A DNA stretch of 64,000 nt from positions 124,001 through 188,000 of the forward strand of contig NZ_JADHDU010000004.1 in assembly GCF_016820495.1 (NCBI RefSeq), in the 5' to 3' direction. Under the pieces are notes generated by a model that ran no database searches, was not told the DNA's origin, and worked only from the letters and a program-made list of their open reading frames with translations. Each line of letters begins with the position of its first letter. The first letter of the stretch is position 1. The stretch is from Planococcus beigongshangi. Lineage in GTDB: Bacteria > Bacillota > Bacilli > Bacillales_A > Planococcaceae. The position numbers and the translations under genes are program-made. Below are positions 8,143 through 17,230 of this stretch, in pieces.

Positions 8143-9093
8143 ATGGTCAATCTGGAGGACATCAAAAAAGCGCGGGAAGAAATTGGCGATATCATTCATA
8201 AAACGCCGCTGCTGAGCTCGGAATTATTGAATGCAAGAGCCGGCCGTCGGATTTTCCTGAAAGCCGAGCATCTGCAGAAAACAGGGTCGTTTAAAATCAG
8301 AGGCGCTGTCAATGCAGTAAAACATGCAGTCCGGAACGGAGCGGAATTCATCACGGCCGCCTCTTCCGGCAATCATGGGCAAGCAGTCGCCTGCATAGCC
8401 GGAAAGCTTGGGATACCTGCCGTTATTGTGGTACCGCAAGATGCGAACCGGGCAAAAGTTGCAGCAATTGAAGCGTACGGCGGAAAAGTGGAATACTGCG
8501 GTTTTACATCGAGCGACCGGATTCCACGCGCGATGCAGCTCGCTGCAGAAAACAGCGGCGTCTATATTCCACCATACGACCATCCGCATATCATCGCGGG
8601 ACAGGGGACGATCGGCCTCGAAATCCTGGAACAATTGCCGGAAGTCGATGTGATTGTCGTACCTGTCGGAGGCGGCGGGCTGATTAGTGGCATCCTCACG
8701 GCTGTCAAAGCCATCAAACCGGAAGTCCGGATCGTCGGAGTCGAGCCGGAGACCGGCAACGACACACAATTGTCTTTGAAATCAGGGAAAATCACCTCCG
8801 TGTCCGGCAATTTTTCCATCGCGGACGGTCTGCGCACGTCACAGCCGGGTGAGCTGACTTTCCCCATCCTGCAAAAACAGCTGGACGATCTCGTCGTGGT
8901 GACGGAAGAAGAAATAAAATCCGCCCTGCAATTCATCATCGAACGCACCAAACAACTGATTGAACCATCAGCCGCGGTGACGGTCGCTGCCATCCTGGCA
9001 GGAAAGGCGGGCGGGCAAGATGAACGGATCGTTGCCGTCCTCTCCGGAGGAAATATCGATTTGCTGGAACTTCGGAGCTGTCTGCCTGAATAG
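8143..9093 (+). CDS. PLP-dependent threonine/serine dehydratase
   Basis: A 316-residue fold-type II PLP enzyme. Lys51 in KTGSFKIRGA is the PLP lysine; SSGNHGQAVA binds the substrate carboxylate and VGGGGLISG the cofactor phosphate. The short length without a C-terminal ACT domain fits catabolic threonine dehydratase or serine racemase-like enzymes rather than biosynthetic IlvA. Start: ATG 8143 behind GGGGTGAGG; an in-frame TTG at 8122 would put that ribosome site inside the gene. It converts threonine to 2-oxobutyrate or serine to pyruvate; which one is preferred cannot be told. Confidence 0.85.
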   Translation: MVNLEDIKKAREEIGDIIHKTPLLSSELLNARAGRRIFLKAEHLQKTGSFKIRGAVNAVKHAVRNGAEFITAASSGNHGQAVACIAGKLGIPAVIVVPQDANRAKVAAIEAYGGKVEYCGFTSSDRIPRAMQLAAENSGVYIPPYDHPHIIAGQGTIGLEILEQLPEVDVIVVPVGGGGLISGILTAVKAIKPEVRIVGVEPETGNDTQLSLKSGKITSVSGNFSIADGLRTSQPGELTFPILQKQLDDLVVVTEEEIKSALQFIIERTKQLIEPSAAVTVAAILAGKAGGQDERIVAVLSGGNIDLLELRSCLPE

Positions 9094-9167
9094 ACGTTTA
9101 GCCGGCCGCGTGGCGGGAAAAGAACGATAAGAATAAAATCCATCTATGAGTAAAGGAGAGGACCGGA

Positions 9168-9326
9168 ATGGCAGAAGACAAACAGCCCCACGAAAAAATG
9201 AGGGACAAAGAAAGTGATTTGAAAGCCGCTCAGAAAGTCCATTATACGGATGATTTTAAAAAAGCGGACAAAGCTGGAGAAGCGCAGCGCCAGGAAAATG
9301 AGGAACAGGACAACGGTGATAAATAA
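9168..9326 (+). CDS. small hydrophilic protein, 52 residues
   Basis: A 52-codon gene with an AAAGGAG ribosome site and its own terminator directly behind the stop. The product (MAEDKQPHEKMRDKESDL...) is very rich in Lys, Asp, Glu and Gln and likely unstructured. No family recognised. The well-formed start and dedicated terminator argue that it is a real gene. Confidence 0.7.
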   Translation: MAEDKQPHEKMRDKESDLKAAQKVHYTDDFKKADKAGEAQRQENEEQDNGDK

Positions 9327-9328
9327 CA

Positions 9329-9369
9329 ACAAACCCCGGTGACCTATCAGGTCACCGGGGTTTGTTGTG
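9329..9369 (+). terminator. intrinsic terminator
   Basis: Perfect stem AAACCCCGGTGACC / GGTCACCGGGGTTT with a 5-base loop. Confidence 0.85.
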
Positions 9370-9392
9370 TCTGAAGAAATTTCCGGTCTATA

Positions 9393-9421
9393 TTGCAATC
9401 CCTAAAACACACAGGTAAAAT
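9393..9421 (+). promoter_or_regulatory. SigA promoter of the acyl-CoA operon
   Basis: TTGCAA (9393-9398), 17 bp, TAAAAT (9416-9421). The predicted transcript start near 9428 lies about 12 bp before the palindrome at 9440. Confidence 0.7.
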
Positions 9422-9439
9422 GAAGTTTAAGTATTCTGA

Positions 9440-9461
9440 ACATACCAACTGGTAAGTATGT
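9440..9461. promoter_or_regulatory. palindromic operator, probable TetR-family target
   Basis: A 22-bp imperfect palindrome with outer arms ACATAC and GTATGT, centre CAACTGGTAA. It sits just downstream of the operon promoter, as a roadblock operator would. The TetR-family gene two positions down the same operon is the obvious candidate to bind it; that link is inferred. Confidence 0.6.
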
Positions 9462-9490
9462 TGGAAACCAAGAAGCTTGGAGGGAATAGT

Positions 9491-10264
9491 ATGCATGTAA
9501 TGGAATTATTTAATCTGACAGGCAAAACCGCCATTGTGACCGGAGGGGGGCGCGGGCTTGGCGCTCAAATTGCGCAGGGGTTCGCGGAAGCGGGAGCAAA
9601 TGTTGTTGTCTGTTCCAGGAAAATGGAAGCCTGCGAAGAAACGGCTGAATTATTGAGAGGTCTTGGAGTTAAAGCGCTCGCCCTCAAATGCGACGTCACC
9701 AGTGAGCAGGATGTGGAAAATGTCATCAGAAAAACGGTGGAAGAATTCGGCACAGTCGATATTCTGGTCAATAACTCCGGGGCGACATGGGGAGCGCCAG
9801 TGGAACAGATGCCGCTCGATGCCTGGCAGAAAGTCATGAACGTTAACGTGACGGGAACGTTCTTGATGAGCCGGGCGGCCGGACAGGTGATGATCAAACA
9901 GAAGAGCGGGAAAATCATCAATATTTCATCAGTCGCAGGACTTGGCGGCATCGATCCCGAGTTGATGAATACGATTGGCTATAACACGAGTAAAGGCGCC
10001 GTCATTACGTTCACGAAAGACCTCGCAGCAAAATGGGGCCAGCATAATATCAATGTCAATGCCCTGGCTCCGGGCTTCTTCCCGACGAAAATGTCAGAGG
10101 TTCTGATCGAGCGCGGCCGCGAGCAGTTCTTGAAGCAGACACCGCTGAACCGATTTGGCACCGATGAAGATCTGAAGGGCGCGGCTTTATTCCTTGCCTC
10201 CAAAGCATCGGATTATATCACGGGGGATGTAATCGTCGTCGACGGCGGCATGCATACCCTTTAA
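9491..10264 (+). CDS. SDR-family oxidoreductase
   Basis: A 257-residue classical short-chain dehydrogenase starting at ATG 9491 behind GGAGGG; an earlier ATG at 9458 lies inside the operator. TGGGRGLG (residues 17-24) is the NAD(P) loop, NNSGA the structural Asn motif, ISSVAG and YNTSK supply the catalytic Ser, Tyr and Lys. The C-terminal DVIVVDGGMHTL fits gluconate-5-dehydrogenase/FabG-like members. First gene of the acyl-CoA operon, so a 3-hydroxyacyl or related substrate is likely but unproven. Confidence 0.88.
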   Translation: MHVMELFNLTGKTAIVTGGGRGLGAQIAQGFAEAGANVVVCSRKMEACEETAELLRGLGVKALALKCDVTSEQDVENVIRKTVEEFGTVDILVNNSGATWGAPVEQMPLDAWQKVMNVNVTGTFLMSRAAGQVMIKQKSGKIINISSVAGLGGIDPELMNTIGYNTSKGAVITFTKDLAAKWGQHNINVNALAPGFFPTKMSEVLIERGREQFLKQTPLNRFGTDEDLKGAALFLASKASDYITGDVIVVDGGMHTL

Positions 10265-10282
10265 GAAACGAGAGGAATGGCG

Positions 10283-10855
10283 ATGAAAGACAGGATTAAA
10301 GAACAGAGCATCCGCCTTTTTGAAAGGAAAGGATTTAGTGAAACATCGATTCAGGATATTGTGGAAGCGCTGAACGTCACGAAAGGCACGTTCTATTATT
10401 ATTACAGCAGCAAAGAACAGCTGCTGATGAAAATTCATGAGGAATATATCGACGATCTGCTGGAACGCCAACGGAAAATCACTGACAGCGATGTAAATCA
10501 GAAAGAAAAACTGAAAGGAATCATTCATCTGCTGATTTCCGATATCGCGAGAAATGGCGACAGCGGCAAGGTGTTTTTCCGTGAAATGCGCCATCTGACC
10601 GAAGAAAATGCAATCGAGATCAAAAAGAGCCGGGAACAATTCCGCCTTACTATAGAAGAAACAATTCGCCTCGGCATGGAAAAAGGAGAATTCCGGGCAC
10701 AGTTGCGACCGGATATGACGGCACTCGCAGTACTTGGCATCACCAACTGGACATACCAATGGTTCAACACAACCGGTGAACTGGCGGCGGATGAACTTGC
10801 TGAAATCTACAGCAGCATTGTACTGGATGGGATCAATGAACCGAAGAAAGGATGA
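10283..10855 (+). CDS. TetR/AcrR-family transcriptional regulator
   Basis: A 190-residue regulator. The N-terminal helix-turn-helix covers about residues 8-50, with the typical TSIQDIVEALNVTKGTFYYYYSSKEQLL. The C-terminal half is the variable ligand-binding domain. AGAGG precedes ATG 10283 (an ATG at 10277 is too close to it). By position between the SDR and thioesterase genes it most likely controls this operon through the palindrome at 9440, with an acyl-CoA as a plausible ligand, in the manner of other TetR regulators of fatty-acid breakdown. Confidence 0.9.
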   Translation: MKDRIKEQSIRLFERKGFSETSIQDIVEALNVTKGTFYYYYSSKEQLLMKIHEEYIDDLLERQRKITDSDVNQKEKLKGIIHLLISDIARNGDSGKVFFREMRHLTEENAIEIKKSREQFRLTIEETIRLGMEKGEFRAQLRPDMTALAVLGITNWTYQWFNTTGELAADELAEIYSSIVLDGINEPKKG

Positions 10856-10863
10856 GGTGAAAA

Positions 10864-11286
10864 ATGGCTTATGAAACGGCAGTGAAAGTGCGTTTTTGCG
10901 AAACGGATGCACTCGGGCATATCAGCAACATCAGCTATTTTATCTATCTGGAAGAAGCGCGGACCGATTTTTTTGTTGAGTTGGGCTTTGGTGCGGATCT
11001 GGAAGACTGGAAAGTCATCATGGCTTCCGCCAAATGCGATTTTGTAAGTCAGGGTTATTACAATCAAAGGCTGAAAGTGGTATCGGAAGTCAAAAAAATA
11101 GGGAACTCGAGCTTTACAATAGTCCACCGCATTGAAGACCAAGAATCCGGCCAGCTCATCGCTGCCGGCGAAGCGAGCGCAGTCTATTTCGATTTCAAGG
11201 AACAGAAGTCCGAAAGAATACCGGACCCTCTCCGGTCAATGCTCGAGAAACACCTGGTAAAGGAGGGGGCAACGCATGGCCAATGA
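10864..11286 (+). CDS. acyl-CoA thioesterase (4HBT/YbgC type)
   Basis: A 140-residue hotdog thioesterase. VRFCETDALGHISNISYFIYLEEARTDF is the 4HBT signature, with the catalytic Asp in the D-A-x-G-H-x-x-N block. The gene follows the TetR gene by 8 bp and overlaps the acyl-CoA dehydrogenase start by 11 bp, so all are translated from one message. It probably releases free CoA from acyl-CoA intermediates of the pathway. Confidence 0.88.
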   Translation: MAYETAVKVRFCETDALGHISNISYFIYLEEARTDFFVELGFGADLEDWKVIMASAKCDFVSQGYYNQRLKVVSEVKKIGNSSFTIVHRIEDQESGQLIAAGEASAVYFDFKEQKSERIPDPLRSMLEKHLVKEGATHGQ

Positions 11287-13048
11287 AACACTCAGCTATC
11301 CGGGTGCCGGATTTTTCTATCAGCATTCCGCACCGTCGGCCGTCTTCACCCCGGAAGATCTGACAGAAGAACATTTCCTGATCGCAAAAACAGCCAAACG
11401 GTTTCTGGAAACGGAAATCCGGCCGAACAATGAACAGCTTGAACAGCAGGATTTCGTGCTTGTCAGAAGACTTATGCAAAAAGCGGGGGACCTCGGTTTA
11501 TTGGCGCACAGTGTGCCTGAAAAGTACGGCGGTCTCGGGCTCGATAAAATCAGCAAAGGCATTGTCGGCGAATCACTCGGTCCCGCCGGCGGCTACGGCG
11601 TCGCACATTCGAATCACACATGCATCGCAACTTTGCCGATCACGTATTTCGGCACACCGGAACAGAAGGAATATTATTTGCCGAAGCTCGCATCCGGTGA
11701 ATTTGTCGGCGCCTATTGCCTGACGGAGCCGGAAGCGGGATCCGATGCACTATCAGCCAGAACAACGGCTGTCTTGAACGGGGCGGGAACGCATTATTTA
11801 CTGAACGGCAGCAAAATGTTCATCACCAACGCCTCTTTTTCGGATACGTTCATCGTCTATGCAAAAGTCGACGGCAAGGATTTTACCGCGTTTATCGTAG
11901 AAAAGGACTTTCCGGGGCTGTCGCTTGGAGCAGAAGAAGAAAAGATGGGCATTAAAGGCTCGTCCACACGCACCGTCAATTTCGATCATTGCGAAGTGCC
12001 GGTGAAAAACCTGCTGGGTGATATCGGGAAAGGCCATATCATTGCCTTGAACGTTCTGAATCTCGGACGATTCAATCTGGGGTCTGCCTGCATGGGGGCA
12101 GCTAAATATGGCCTCCATTTGTCGGCATCCTACACCAAACAGCGAAAGCAGTTCGGGAAATCCATTGCCGAGTTCTCGGCGACACAGGAAAAACTTGCGA
12201 TGATGGCAGTCCGCATCTACGAATCGGAATCCCTGCAATACCGTACGGCAGGCTATCTTGAAGATGCGCTCGGCGACCTTTATGATGTCGAAGACCACTC
12301 ATTCATTGCCCGCCGCTTGATGGAATACGCCACCGAATGCGCTGTATGCAAAGTGCATGGATCGGAAACGCTGGATTATGTCGCGGATGAAACTTTGCAA
12401 TTGCACGGCGGCTACGGTTATATCAAGGAATATAAAGTCGAGCAGATGTATCGGGACTCGCGCATCAATCGCATTTTCGAAGGCACGAACGAAGTGAATC
12501 GCCTGCTGATACCGGGTGGTTTATTGAAACAGGCGGGAAAAGGAACGCTGCCGTTAGGTGAGTTTATTGCACAGGCTGTCTCTAAAATGAACAACCCGAA
12601 AGTCGGGTCCATCGGCATTATTTCCCGGGAAATAGAAGCGGTCCACGCAATCCGCCGGGTTTTCCTGCTGTCAGCGGGCATGGCGATTGAGACATTCGGT
12701 GAAAAACTCGCAGAACAGCAGGAAACATTGATGAAACTGGCGGATATCGGCATCCAGCTCTATGCTGCAGAATCTGCGGTACTGAGAACACAGAAAGCGA
12801 TAGAGAAAAATGGAGAAGAAAAAGAAACGCCGAAAGTCGACTTGACGAAAGCGCTGCTGGATGACGCCCTTTTGAATGTGGAGATGTCAGCGAGAAAATT
12901 GATGCAGGGCATGGCCGGGGGTCGTGAGCTGAAAAACAGCATGGTGCTCGCTGGCGGCGAATTGAGCCGGCTTCATGCCGAACACAGCAATGAGACGAAA
13001 CGGAATATAGCTTCTGCAGTATTGGAAGCGGAAAATTATATTTGCTAG
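11276..13048 (+). CDS. acyl-CoA dehydrogenase
   Basis: A 590-residue FAD-dependent acyl-CoA dehydrogenase, longer than the usual 380 because of a C-terminal extension seen in very-long-chain-type and FadE-like Firmicute enzymes. CLTEPEAGSDALSART and FITNASFSDTFIVYAKVDG are the ACAD signature 1 region; GGYGYIKEYKVEQMYRDSR and IFEGTNEVNRLLI are signature 2, the latter holding the region of the catalytic Glu. It would introduce the trans-2 double bond in beta-oxidation. AAGGAGGGGG precedes the start inside the thioesterase gene. Confidence 0.92.
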   Translation: MANETLSYPGAGFFYQHSAPSAVFTPEDLTEEHFLIAKTAKRFLETEIRPNNEQLEQQDFVLVRRLMQKAGDLGLLAHSVPEKYGGLGLDKISKGIVGESLGPAGGYGVAHSNHTCIATLPITYFGTPEQKEYYLPKLASGEFVGAYCLTEPEAGSDALSARTTAVLNGAGTHYLLNGSKMFITNASFSDTFIVYAKVDGKDFTAFIVEKDFPGLSLGAEEEKMGIKGSSTRTVNFDHCEVPVKNLLGDIGKGHIIALNVLNLGRFNLGSACMGAAKYGLHLSASYTKQRKQFGKSIAEFSATQEKLAMMAVRIYESESLQYRTAGYLEDALGDLYDVEDHSFIARRLMEYATECAVCKVHGSETLDYVADETLQLHGGYGYIKEYKVEQMYRDSRINRIFEGTNEVNRLLIPGGLLKQAGKGTLPLGEFIAQAVSKMNNPKVGSIGIISREIEAVHAIRRVFLLSAGMAIETFGEKLAEQQETLMKLADIGIQLYAAESAVLRTQKAIEKNGEEKETPKVDLTKALLDDALLNVEMSARKLMQGMAGGRELKNSMVLAGGELSRLHAEHSNETKRNIASAVLEAENYIC

Positions 13049-13060
13049 GAGGAAGCAGCA

Positions 13061-14035
13061 TTGAAATTGATCCAATTCGAAAAATACGGTGGTCCGGAAG
13101 TTCTACGTTATATAGAAGAAACCCGGCCGGAACCGGCAGACAATGAAGTATTGGTTGAAGTAAAGGCGATCGGCGTCAATTATGCGGATACAGCGAGACG
13201 GGAAGGGAAATATGTGGTTCCAACCCCTCTGCCCTATGTGCCGGGTTCGGAAGTGGCGGGAATAATCGCGGGAGTAGGCAATAACGTAACGAAATTCAAA
13301 ACGGGAATGCGTGTATCGGCATTGATCGAATCCGGCGCTTATGCTGAGTTTGTGGCAGTTGATGAGAATATGCTGATTCCGGTGCCGGACGCTGTTGAGT
13401 TTGAACAGGCAGTGGCATTGCCGTTACAGGGCCTGAGTGCGTATCATGTCCTGACAACGATGGGGCGTCTTGAAGAGGGGGAAACGGTACTCATCCATGC
13501 AGCAGCGGGCGGTGTCGGTGCAATTGCCGTTCAGCTCGCGAAATTATTCGGTGCCGGTAAAATCATTGCGACAGCGAGTTCCGATGAAAAGCTGGAACAT
13601 GCCAAGGCCATGGGCGCCACTCATTTAGTGGACTATACGAAGGACAATTGGGTTGAGGAAGTCAAAGGGATCACTGAAGGGAAAGGGGTAGATCTGGCAC
13701 TGGAAATGGTCGGAGGCGAAGTGTTCAATCAAACGCTCAAATGCCTGGCACCGTTCGGCCGGCTTGTCATTTTCGGAGCTGCGAGCGGAGAACAGGCCCA
13801 GATGCATCCGGGACAGTTAATGCGAAAAAACCAGTCGGTCATCGGCTTCTTCCTGCCGCAGATTATGCGCAAACCGGAGCTGTTCCAAAAAAGTTTCGAG
13901 GAATTGCTGGGTTATATGGCCAGCGGCAAGCTGAAATTGACTATCGGTGGAAGCTATCCTCTAGCGGACGCGGCAGAAGTCCATAAATTGCTGCAAAGCC
14001 GCAAAACCATCGGGAAATTGGTGCTCAACCCATAG
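13061..14035 (+). CDS. quinone oxidoreductase (MDR family)
   Basis: A 324-residue NADPH:quinone-reductase-like member of the medium-chain dehydrogenase superfamily. TTG start at 13061 behind TAGGAGG. AAAGGVGAIAVQLAKLFGA (near residue 147) is the NADPH-binding loop. No zinc-ligand Cys cluster is seen, consistent with the zinc-free QOR group. It follows the dehydrogenase by 12 bp. A role as enoyl-CoA or quinone reductase in the operon is possible. Confidence 0.87.
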   Translation: MKLIQFEKYGGPEVLRYIEETRPEPADNEVLVEVKAIGVNYADTARREGKYVVPTPLPYVPGSEVAGIIAGVGNNVTKFKTGMRVSALIESGAYAEFVAVDENMLIPVPDAVEFEQAVALPLQGLSAYHVLTTMGRLEEGETVLIHAAAGGVGAIAVQLAKLFGAGKIIATASSDEKLEHAKAMGATHLVDYTKDNWVEEVKGITEGKGVDLALEMVGGEVFNQTLKCLAPFGRLVIFGAASGEQAQMHPGQLMRKNQSVIGFFLPQIMRKPELFQKSFEELLGYMASGKLKLTIGGSYPLADAAEVHKLLQSRKTIGKLVLNP

Positions 14036-14102
14036 AACAGCTGAAACTTTGACCTAAGGTGAGTGTCTGTGATGGAAGGAGATTATATCAAGGAGGGAAC
14101 GG

Positions 14103-15026
14103 ATGATGAAGATTCTTGTCGTGGGCGCCGGTGCGATCGGCGGCTATTTTGGCGGACGTCTGCTCGAAAAAGGGGAGGGCGTCACATTTTTGGTGCGGGA
14201 AAGACGGAAGCAAGAACTAGAGTCCACGGGGTTGAATATAGACAGTGTCAATGGCAATTGCCGGCTCACGCCCCAACTGATTACAAAAAACAGTGAACCT
14301 CACCCGTATGACGTCGTGCTGTTATCGACAAAATCCTATCAGCTTGCGGACGCCATAGAAGATATGCGTCCATTTGTCGGAGAGGATACGATGGTGCTGC
14401 CGCTGCTGAATGGCATCGCCCATGTCGATCAATTGATCGAAGCATTCGGGGAGACTTCCGTCATCGGCGGCTTGTGCTTTGTGGAAACGACATTGGATGA
14501 GAACGGGACGATTGTCCAGTCGAGTCCGGTGAACCAATTGGTTTACGGCGAACGCAGCGGTGAGGAAACGGACCGCATCAGACAGTTGAAAAGAGCGTTT
14601 GACGGAACCAAGGCCGAATTTATGCTGAGCCATAAGATCAATCAGGAAATGTGGCATAAATACCTCTTCATCACGACGATGTCCGGCATCACCACCTTGT
14701 TTGAAAAGCCCATCGGCCCCATCCGGAAATTGGCATCTGGCCAACGGACGATTGCTGTGCTGCTGGAAGAACTTGAGACTGTGATGGAAGCAGACGGTGC
14801 GCCGATTGAAAAAGGGATCTCCAAGAAATTATTGGAGCGCATCAACGGACTGGGCGAAGAGATGAAATCATCGATGCAGCGGGACGCAGAAAAATCCAAG
14901 CCGATCGAAGCGGAACATCTGCAGGGCTTTCTGTTAGCGAAAGCGCGTGAATCGGGAGTCGCTGTGCCGGTGCTTGAAACGGTTTTCACAAAGCTGAAGT
15001 TATATGAGCAGGCTGTAAAAAAATAA
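14103..15026 (+). CDS. ketopantoate reductase family protein (PanE/ApbA)
   Basis: A 307-residue protein beginning MKILVVGAGAIGGYFGGRL, the Rossmann loop of the 2-dehydropantoate 2-reductase family. STKSYQL, NGIAHVDQL (catalytic-region Asn) and HKINQEMWHKYLF (with the conserved Lys) support the assignment. AAGGAGGG precedes two adjacent ATGs at 14103 and 14106. Location at the end of a catabolic operon suggests it may be a paralogue acting on another 2-oxo acid rather than the pantothenate enzyme; this is inference. Confidence 0.85.
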   Translation: MMKILVVGAGAIGGYFGGRLLEKGEGVTFLVRERRKQELESTGLNIDSVNGNCRLTPQLITKNSEPHPYDVVLLSTKSYQLADAIEDMRPFVGEDTMVLPLLNGIAHVDQLIEAFGETSVIGGLCFVETTLDENGTIVQSSPVNQLVYGERSGEETDRIRQLKRAFDGTKAEFMLSHKINQEMWHKYLFITTMSGITTLFEKPIGPIRKLASGQRTIAVLLEELETVMEADGAPIEKGISKKLLERINGLGEEMKSSMQRDAEKSKPIEAEHLQGFLLAKARESGVAVPVLETVFTKLKLYEQAVKK

Positions 15027-15049
15027 CTCCAGATTAAATTAACGGAATA

Positions 15050-15078
15050 TTTACAAAATTGCTTCATTAATCTATCAT
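15050..15078 (+). promoter_or_regulatory. cstA promoter
   Basis: TTTACA (15050-15055), 17 bp, TATCAT (15073-15078). Transcription would begin near 15085, just before the cre site. Confidence 0.65.
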
Positions 15079-15091
15079 TAAAGAGCAAGTG

Positions 15092-15105
15092 TGAAAGCGC
15101 TTGCT
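15092..15105. promoter_or_regulatory. CcpA cre site over the cstA transcript start
   Basis: TGAAAGCGCTTGCT matches the Bacillus cre consensus closely (TGAAAGCGCTTTCA). It lies at about +7, where CcpA represses. The flanking arms GAGCAAG and CTTGCTC also form a 7-bp stem. An in-frame GTG at 15091 is part of this site, not the start codon. Confidence 0.7.
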
Positions 15106-15135
15106 CAAATTATAGAAGAAAAGGAGTTGAAGACT

Positions 15136-16869
15136 TTGAATGCAATAGCTCTCGCTGCCATTGGAATTTTCATCTTTGTATTAGGTTACCGCTTTTATTC
15201 TAAATTTCTTGGAGAGAAAATTTTCAGGTTGGATCCGAACTACGTAACCCCTGCCCATAAATTCAGAGACGACGTCGATTTCGTGCCGACGAATAAATTT
15301 GTCCTGTGGGGTCATCATTTTACTTCAGTAGCTGGAGCTGCTCCGATCCTTGGACCGGCGATAGCCGTCTATTGGGGCTGGCTGCCGGCCGTCTTATGGG
15401 TTGTGCTCGGTACAGTCTTTGCCGCCGGGGTGCATGATTTCGGAACGCTTGCCCTGTCTGTGCGAAACAAAGGCCAATCGGTCGGAACGCTCGCCCACCG
15501 TTTGATCGGGCAGCGTGGAAAAATTCTTTTCCTGTTCATCATCCTCATCCTGGTATTGATGGTCAATGCCGTTTTTGCCTGGGTCATCGCGAACTTATTC
15601 ATTTCATTCCCGGCAAGCGTACTTCCGGTATTCATCCAAATTCCACTTGCGGTCTGGATCGGTTATTCGGTTTACAAGAAGAACATCAAAATGCTTGTAC
15701 CATCGTTGATTGCGCTGGCTGTCATGTATGGAACAGCCATTTTCTCAGCCCAATACGATTTCCTGCAAATTGATCTTGTGCGCTATATGGGCGGAGAAGA
15801 CGGAGCTGGATTATTCGGTCTTGGTGCGATTTCGACCGCATTCTTCATCTGGATCATCGTCTTGATGATCTATGTATACATCGCTTCGACATTGCCGGTC
15901 TGGAAATTGCTCCAGCCGCGCGATTTCATCAATTCGCACCAATTGGTGGTCGGACTCGGTATCCTGTATCTTGGGCTATTGTTTACGAATCCCGAGATTA
16001 CTGCACCAATGACGAATCCGGATGCAGATGTTTCGTGGTTCCCGCTGCTGTTCATCACGATTGCCTGTGGGGCAATTTCCGGTTTCCACGGACTCGTCTC
16101 CTCGGGTACATCGTCCAAACAGCTGGATAAGGAAACGGACGCGCGCTTTGTCGGTTATCTGGGGGCTGTCGGGGAAGGGATCCTGGCACTCGTTTCGATT
16201 ATTGCCGTCATCACCTTATTCCCGGACCGCGACGCATTTTTCGCGACTTACAGCAGCTTCACTGCATCCAGCAGTGCCGGCCTTGGCTCGTTCATCCAGG
16301 GAGCGACGCAATTGGCGTCGGGCCTGATGATTCCGTCAGCCATCGCCTCCACCATCGTATCGGTTATCGTCGTATCATTTGCGGCAACGACACTTGATAC
16401 GTCTGTCCGTTTGATGCGCTATATCATTTCAGAGCTTGGCGTCGAATACAAAATCCCTTCATTGGAGAAGAAGCATGTAGCGACAACGATCGCTGTAGTG
16501 GCGAGTGCCGCATTAGTGCTGATTCCGGAAGGGCCGAACGGTTTCGGTTCCGGCGGCTACTTGCTATGGCCATTATTCGGGACATCGAACCAGTTGCTTG
16601 CCGGCATCAGTTTGCTGCTCATTTCCATCTGGCTGAGGAAAAAGGGCAGGAATTATATGGTCACCATCATCCCGATGATCTTCCTGATGTTCATGACGCT
16701 GTGGGCGATGTTCCAGCAGGTGTTTCTGCAATGGGCCTGGTATGCTGACCAAGCCAACATGCTGCTGTTTGTCTTCGGTTCCATCATCTTCGTCTTTGCG
16801 CTATGGATCAGCCTTACAGCTGTTCAAGTTCTGATCACGAATAAAACCGGAACACTGGAAGACGAATAA
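15136..16869 (+). CDS. cstA: carbon starvation protein CstA, peptide/pyruvate transporter family
   Basis: A 577-residue polytopic membrane protein of the CstA family, with about 16 to 18 hydrophobic segments. RLDPNYVTPAHKFRDDVDFVPTNKFVLWGHHFTSVAGAAPI is present in pieces as the family signature near residues 35-75. Start: TTG 15136 behind AAAGGAG, giving the usual short N-terminus before the first membrane helix. CstA proteins import peptides or pyruvate when preferred carbon is exhausted, which fits the cre site at the promoter. Terminator at 16897. Confidence 0.92.
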   Translation: MNAIALAAIGIFIFVLGYRFYSKFLGEKIFRLDPNYVTPAHKFRDDVDFVPTNKFVLWGHHFTSVAGAAPILGPAIAVYWGWLPAVLWVVLGTVFAAGVHDFGTLALSVRNKGQSVGTLAHRLIGQRGKILFLFIILILVLMVNAVFAWVIANLFISFPASVLPVFIQIPLAVWIGYSVYKKNIKMLVPSLIALAVMYGTAIFSAQYDFLQIDLVRYMGGEDGAGLFGLGAISTAFFIWIIVLMIYVYIASTLPVWKLLQPRDFINSHQLVVGLGILYLGLLFTNPEITAPMTNPDADVSWFPLLFITIACGAISGFHGLVSSGTSSKQLDKETDARFVGYLGAVGEGILALVSIIAVITLFPDRDAFFATYSSFTASSSAGLGSFIQGATQLASGLMIPSAIASTIVSVIVVSFAATTLDTSVRLMRYIISELGVEYKIPSLEKKHVATTIAVVASAALVLIPEGPNGFGSGGYLLWPLFGTSNQLLAGISLLLISIWLRKKGRNYMVTIIPMIFLMFMTLWAMFQQVFLQWAWYADQANMLLFVFGSIIFVFALWISLTAVQVLITNKTGTLEDE

Positions 16870-16896
16870 ATAGAATAGTTGCACAGAAGGGATCAT

Positions 16897-16926
16897 ACTA
16901 GTTGTGATCCCTTCAATTATTTTTAC
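16897..16926 (+). terminator. intrinsic terminator after cstA
   Basis: GGGATCA / TGATCCC stem followed by a T-rich tract. Confidence 0.6.
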
Positions 16927-16943
16927 GATAGAGAGGTGCTTAT

Positions 16944-17207
16944 ATGCTGATCACCGATAATCTGAAAAGATTGATCAAATGGTATGAAGCTGTGCTGGAA
17001 CATCCTCATAAAACGGAAATCGCGCGGGAACTGAGGGCGGAAGATGATTTGTTTCTGCTGATGCTCTATTCGGAGATGCTGGGCATTCCGAATCCTGCTT
17101 ACTATTACACACTCGAACTGTATCCTTTCATGATAGAAGAATTCCATGATTGGCACCTGCGGATGGGCATGGAAAAATCACCCCTTTCCGGTATACGCTG
17201 CTGTTAA
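16944..17207 (+). CDS. cory-CC-star protein
   Basis: An 87-residue protein that ends in Cys-Cys immediately before the stop (GIRCC), the defining mark of the cory-CC-star family. The body has the family-like Tyr/Asn-rich LGIPNPAYYYTLELYPFMIEEFHDWH. It lies 23 bp before an ArsA/GET3-type ATPase, the usual companion of this family. Function is unknown; the terminal Cys pair suggests metal binding or redox chemistry. AGAGAGGTG precedes the ATG. Confidence 0.8.
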   Translation: MLITDNLKRLIKWYEAVLEHPHKTEIARELRAEDDLFLLMLYSEMLGIPNPAYYYTLELYPFMIEEFHDWHLRMGMEKSPLSGIRCC

Positions 17208-17230
17208 TTTCATTGAAAAGAGGAATGGGA

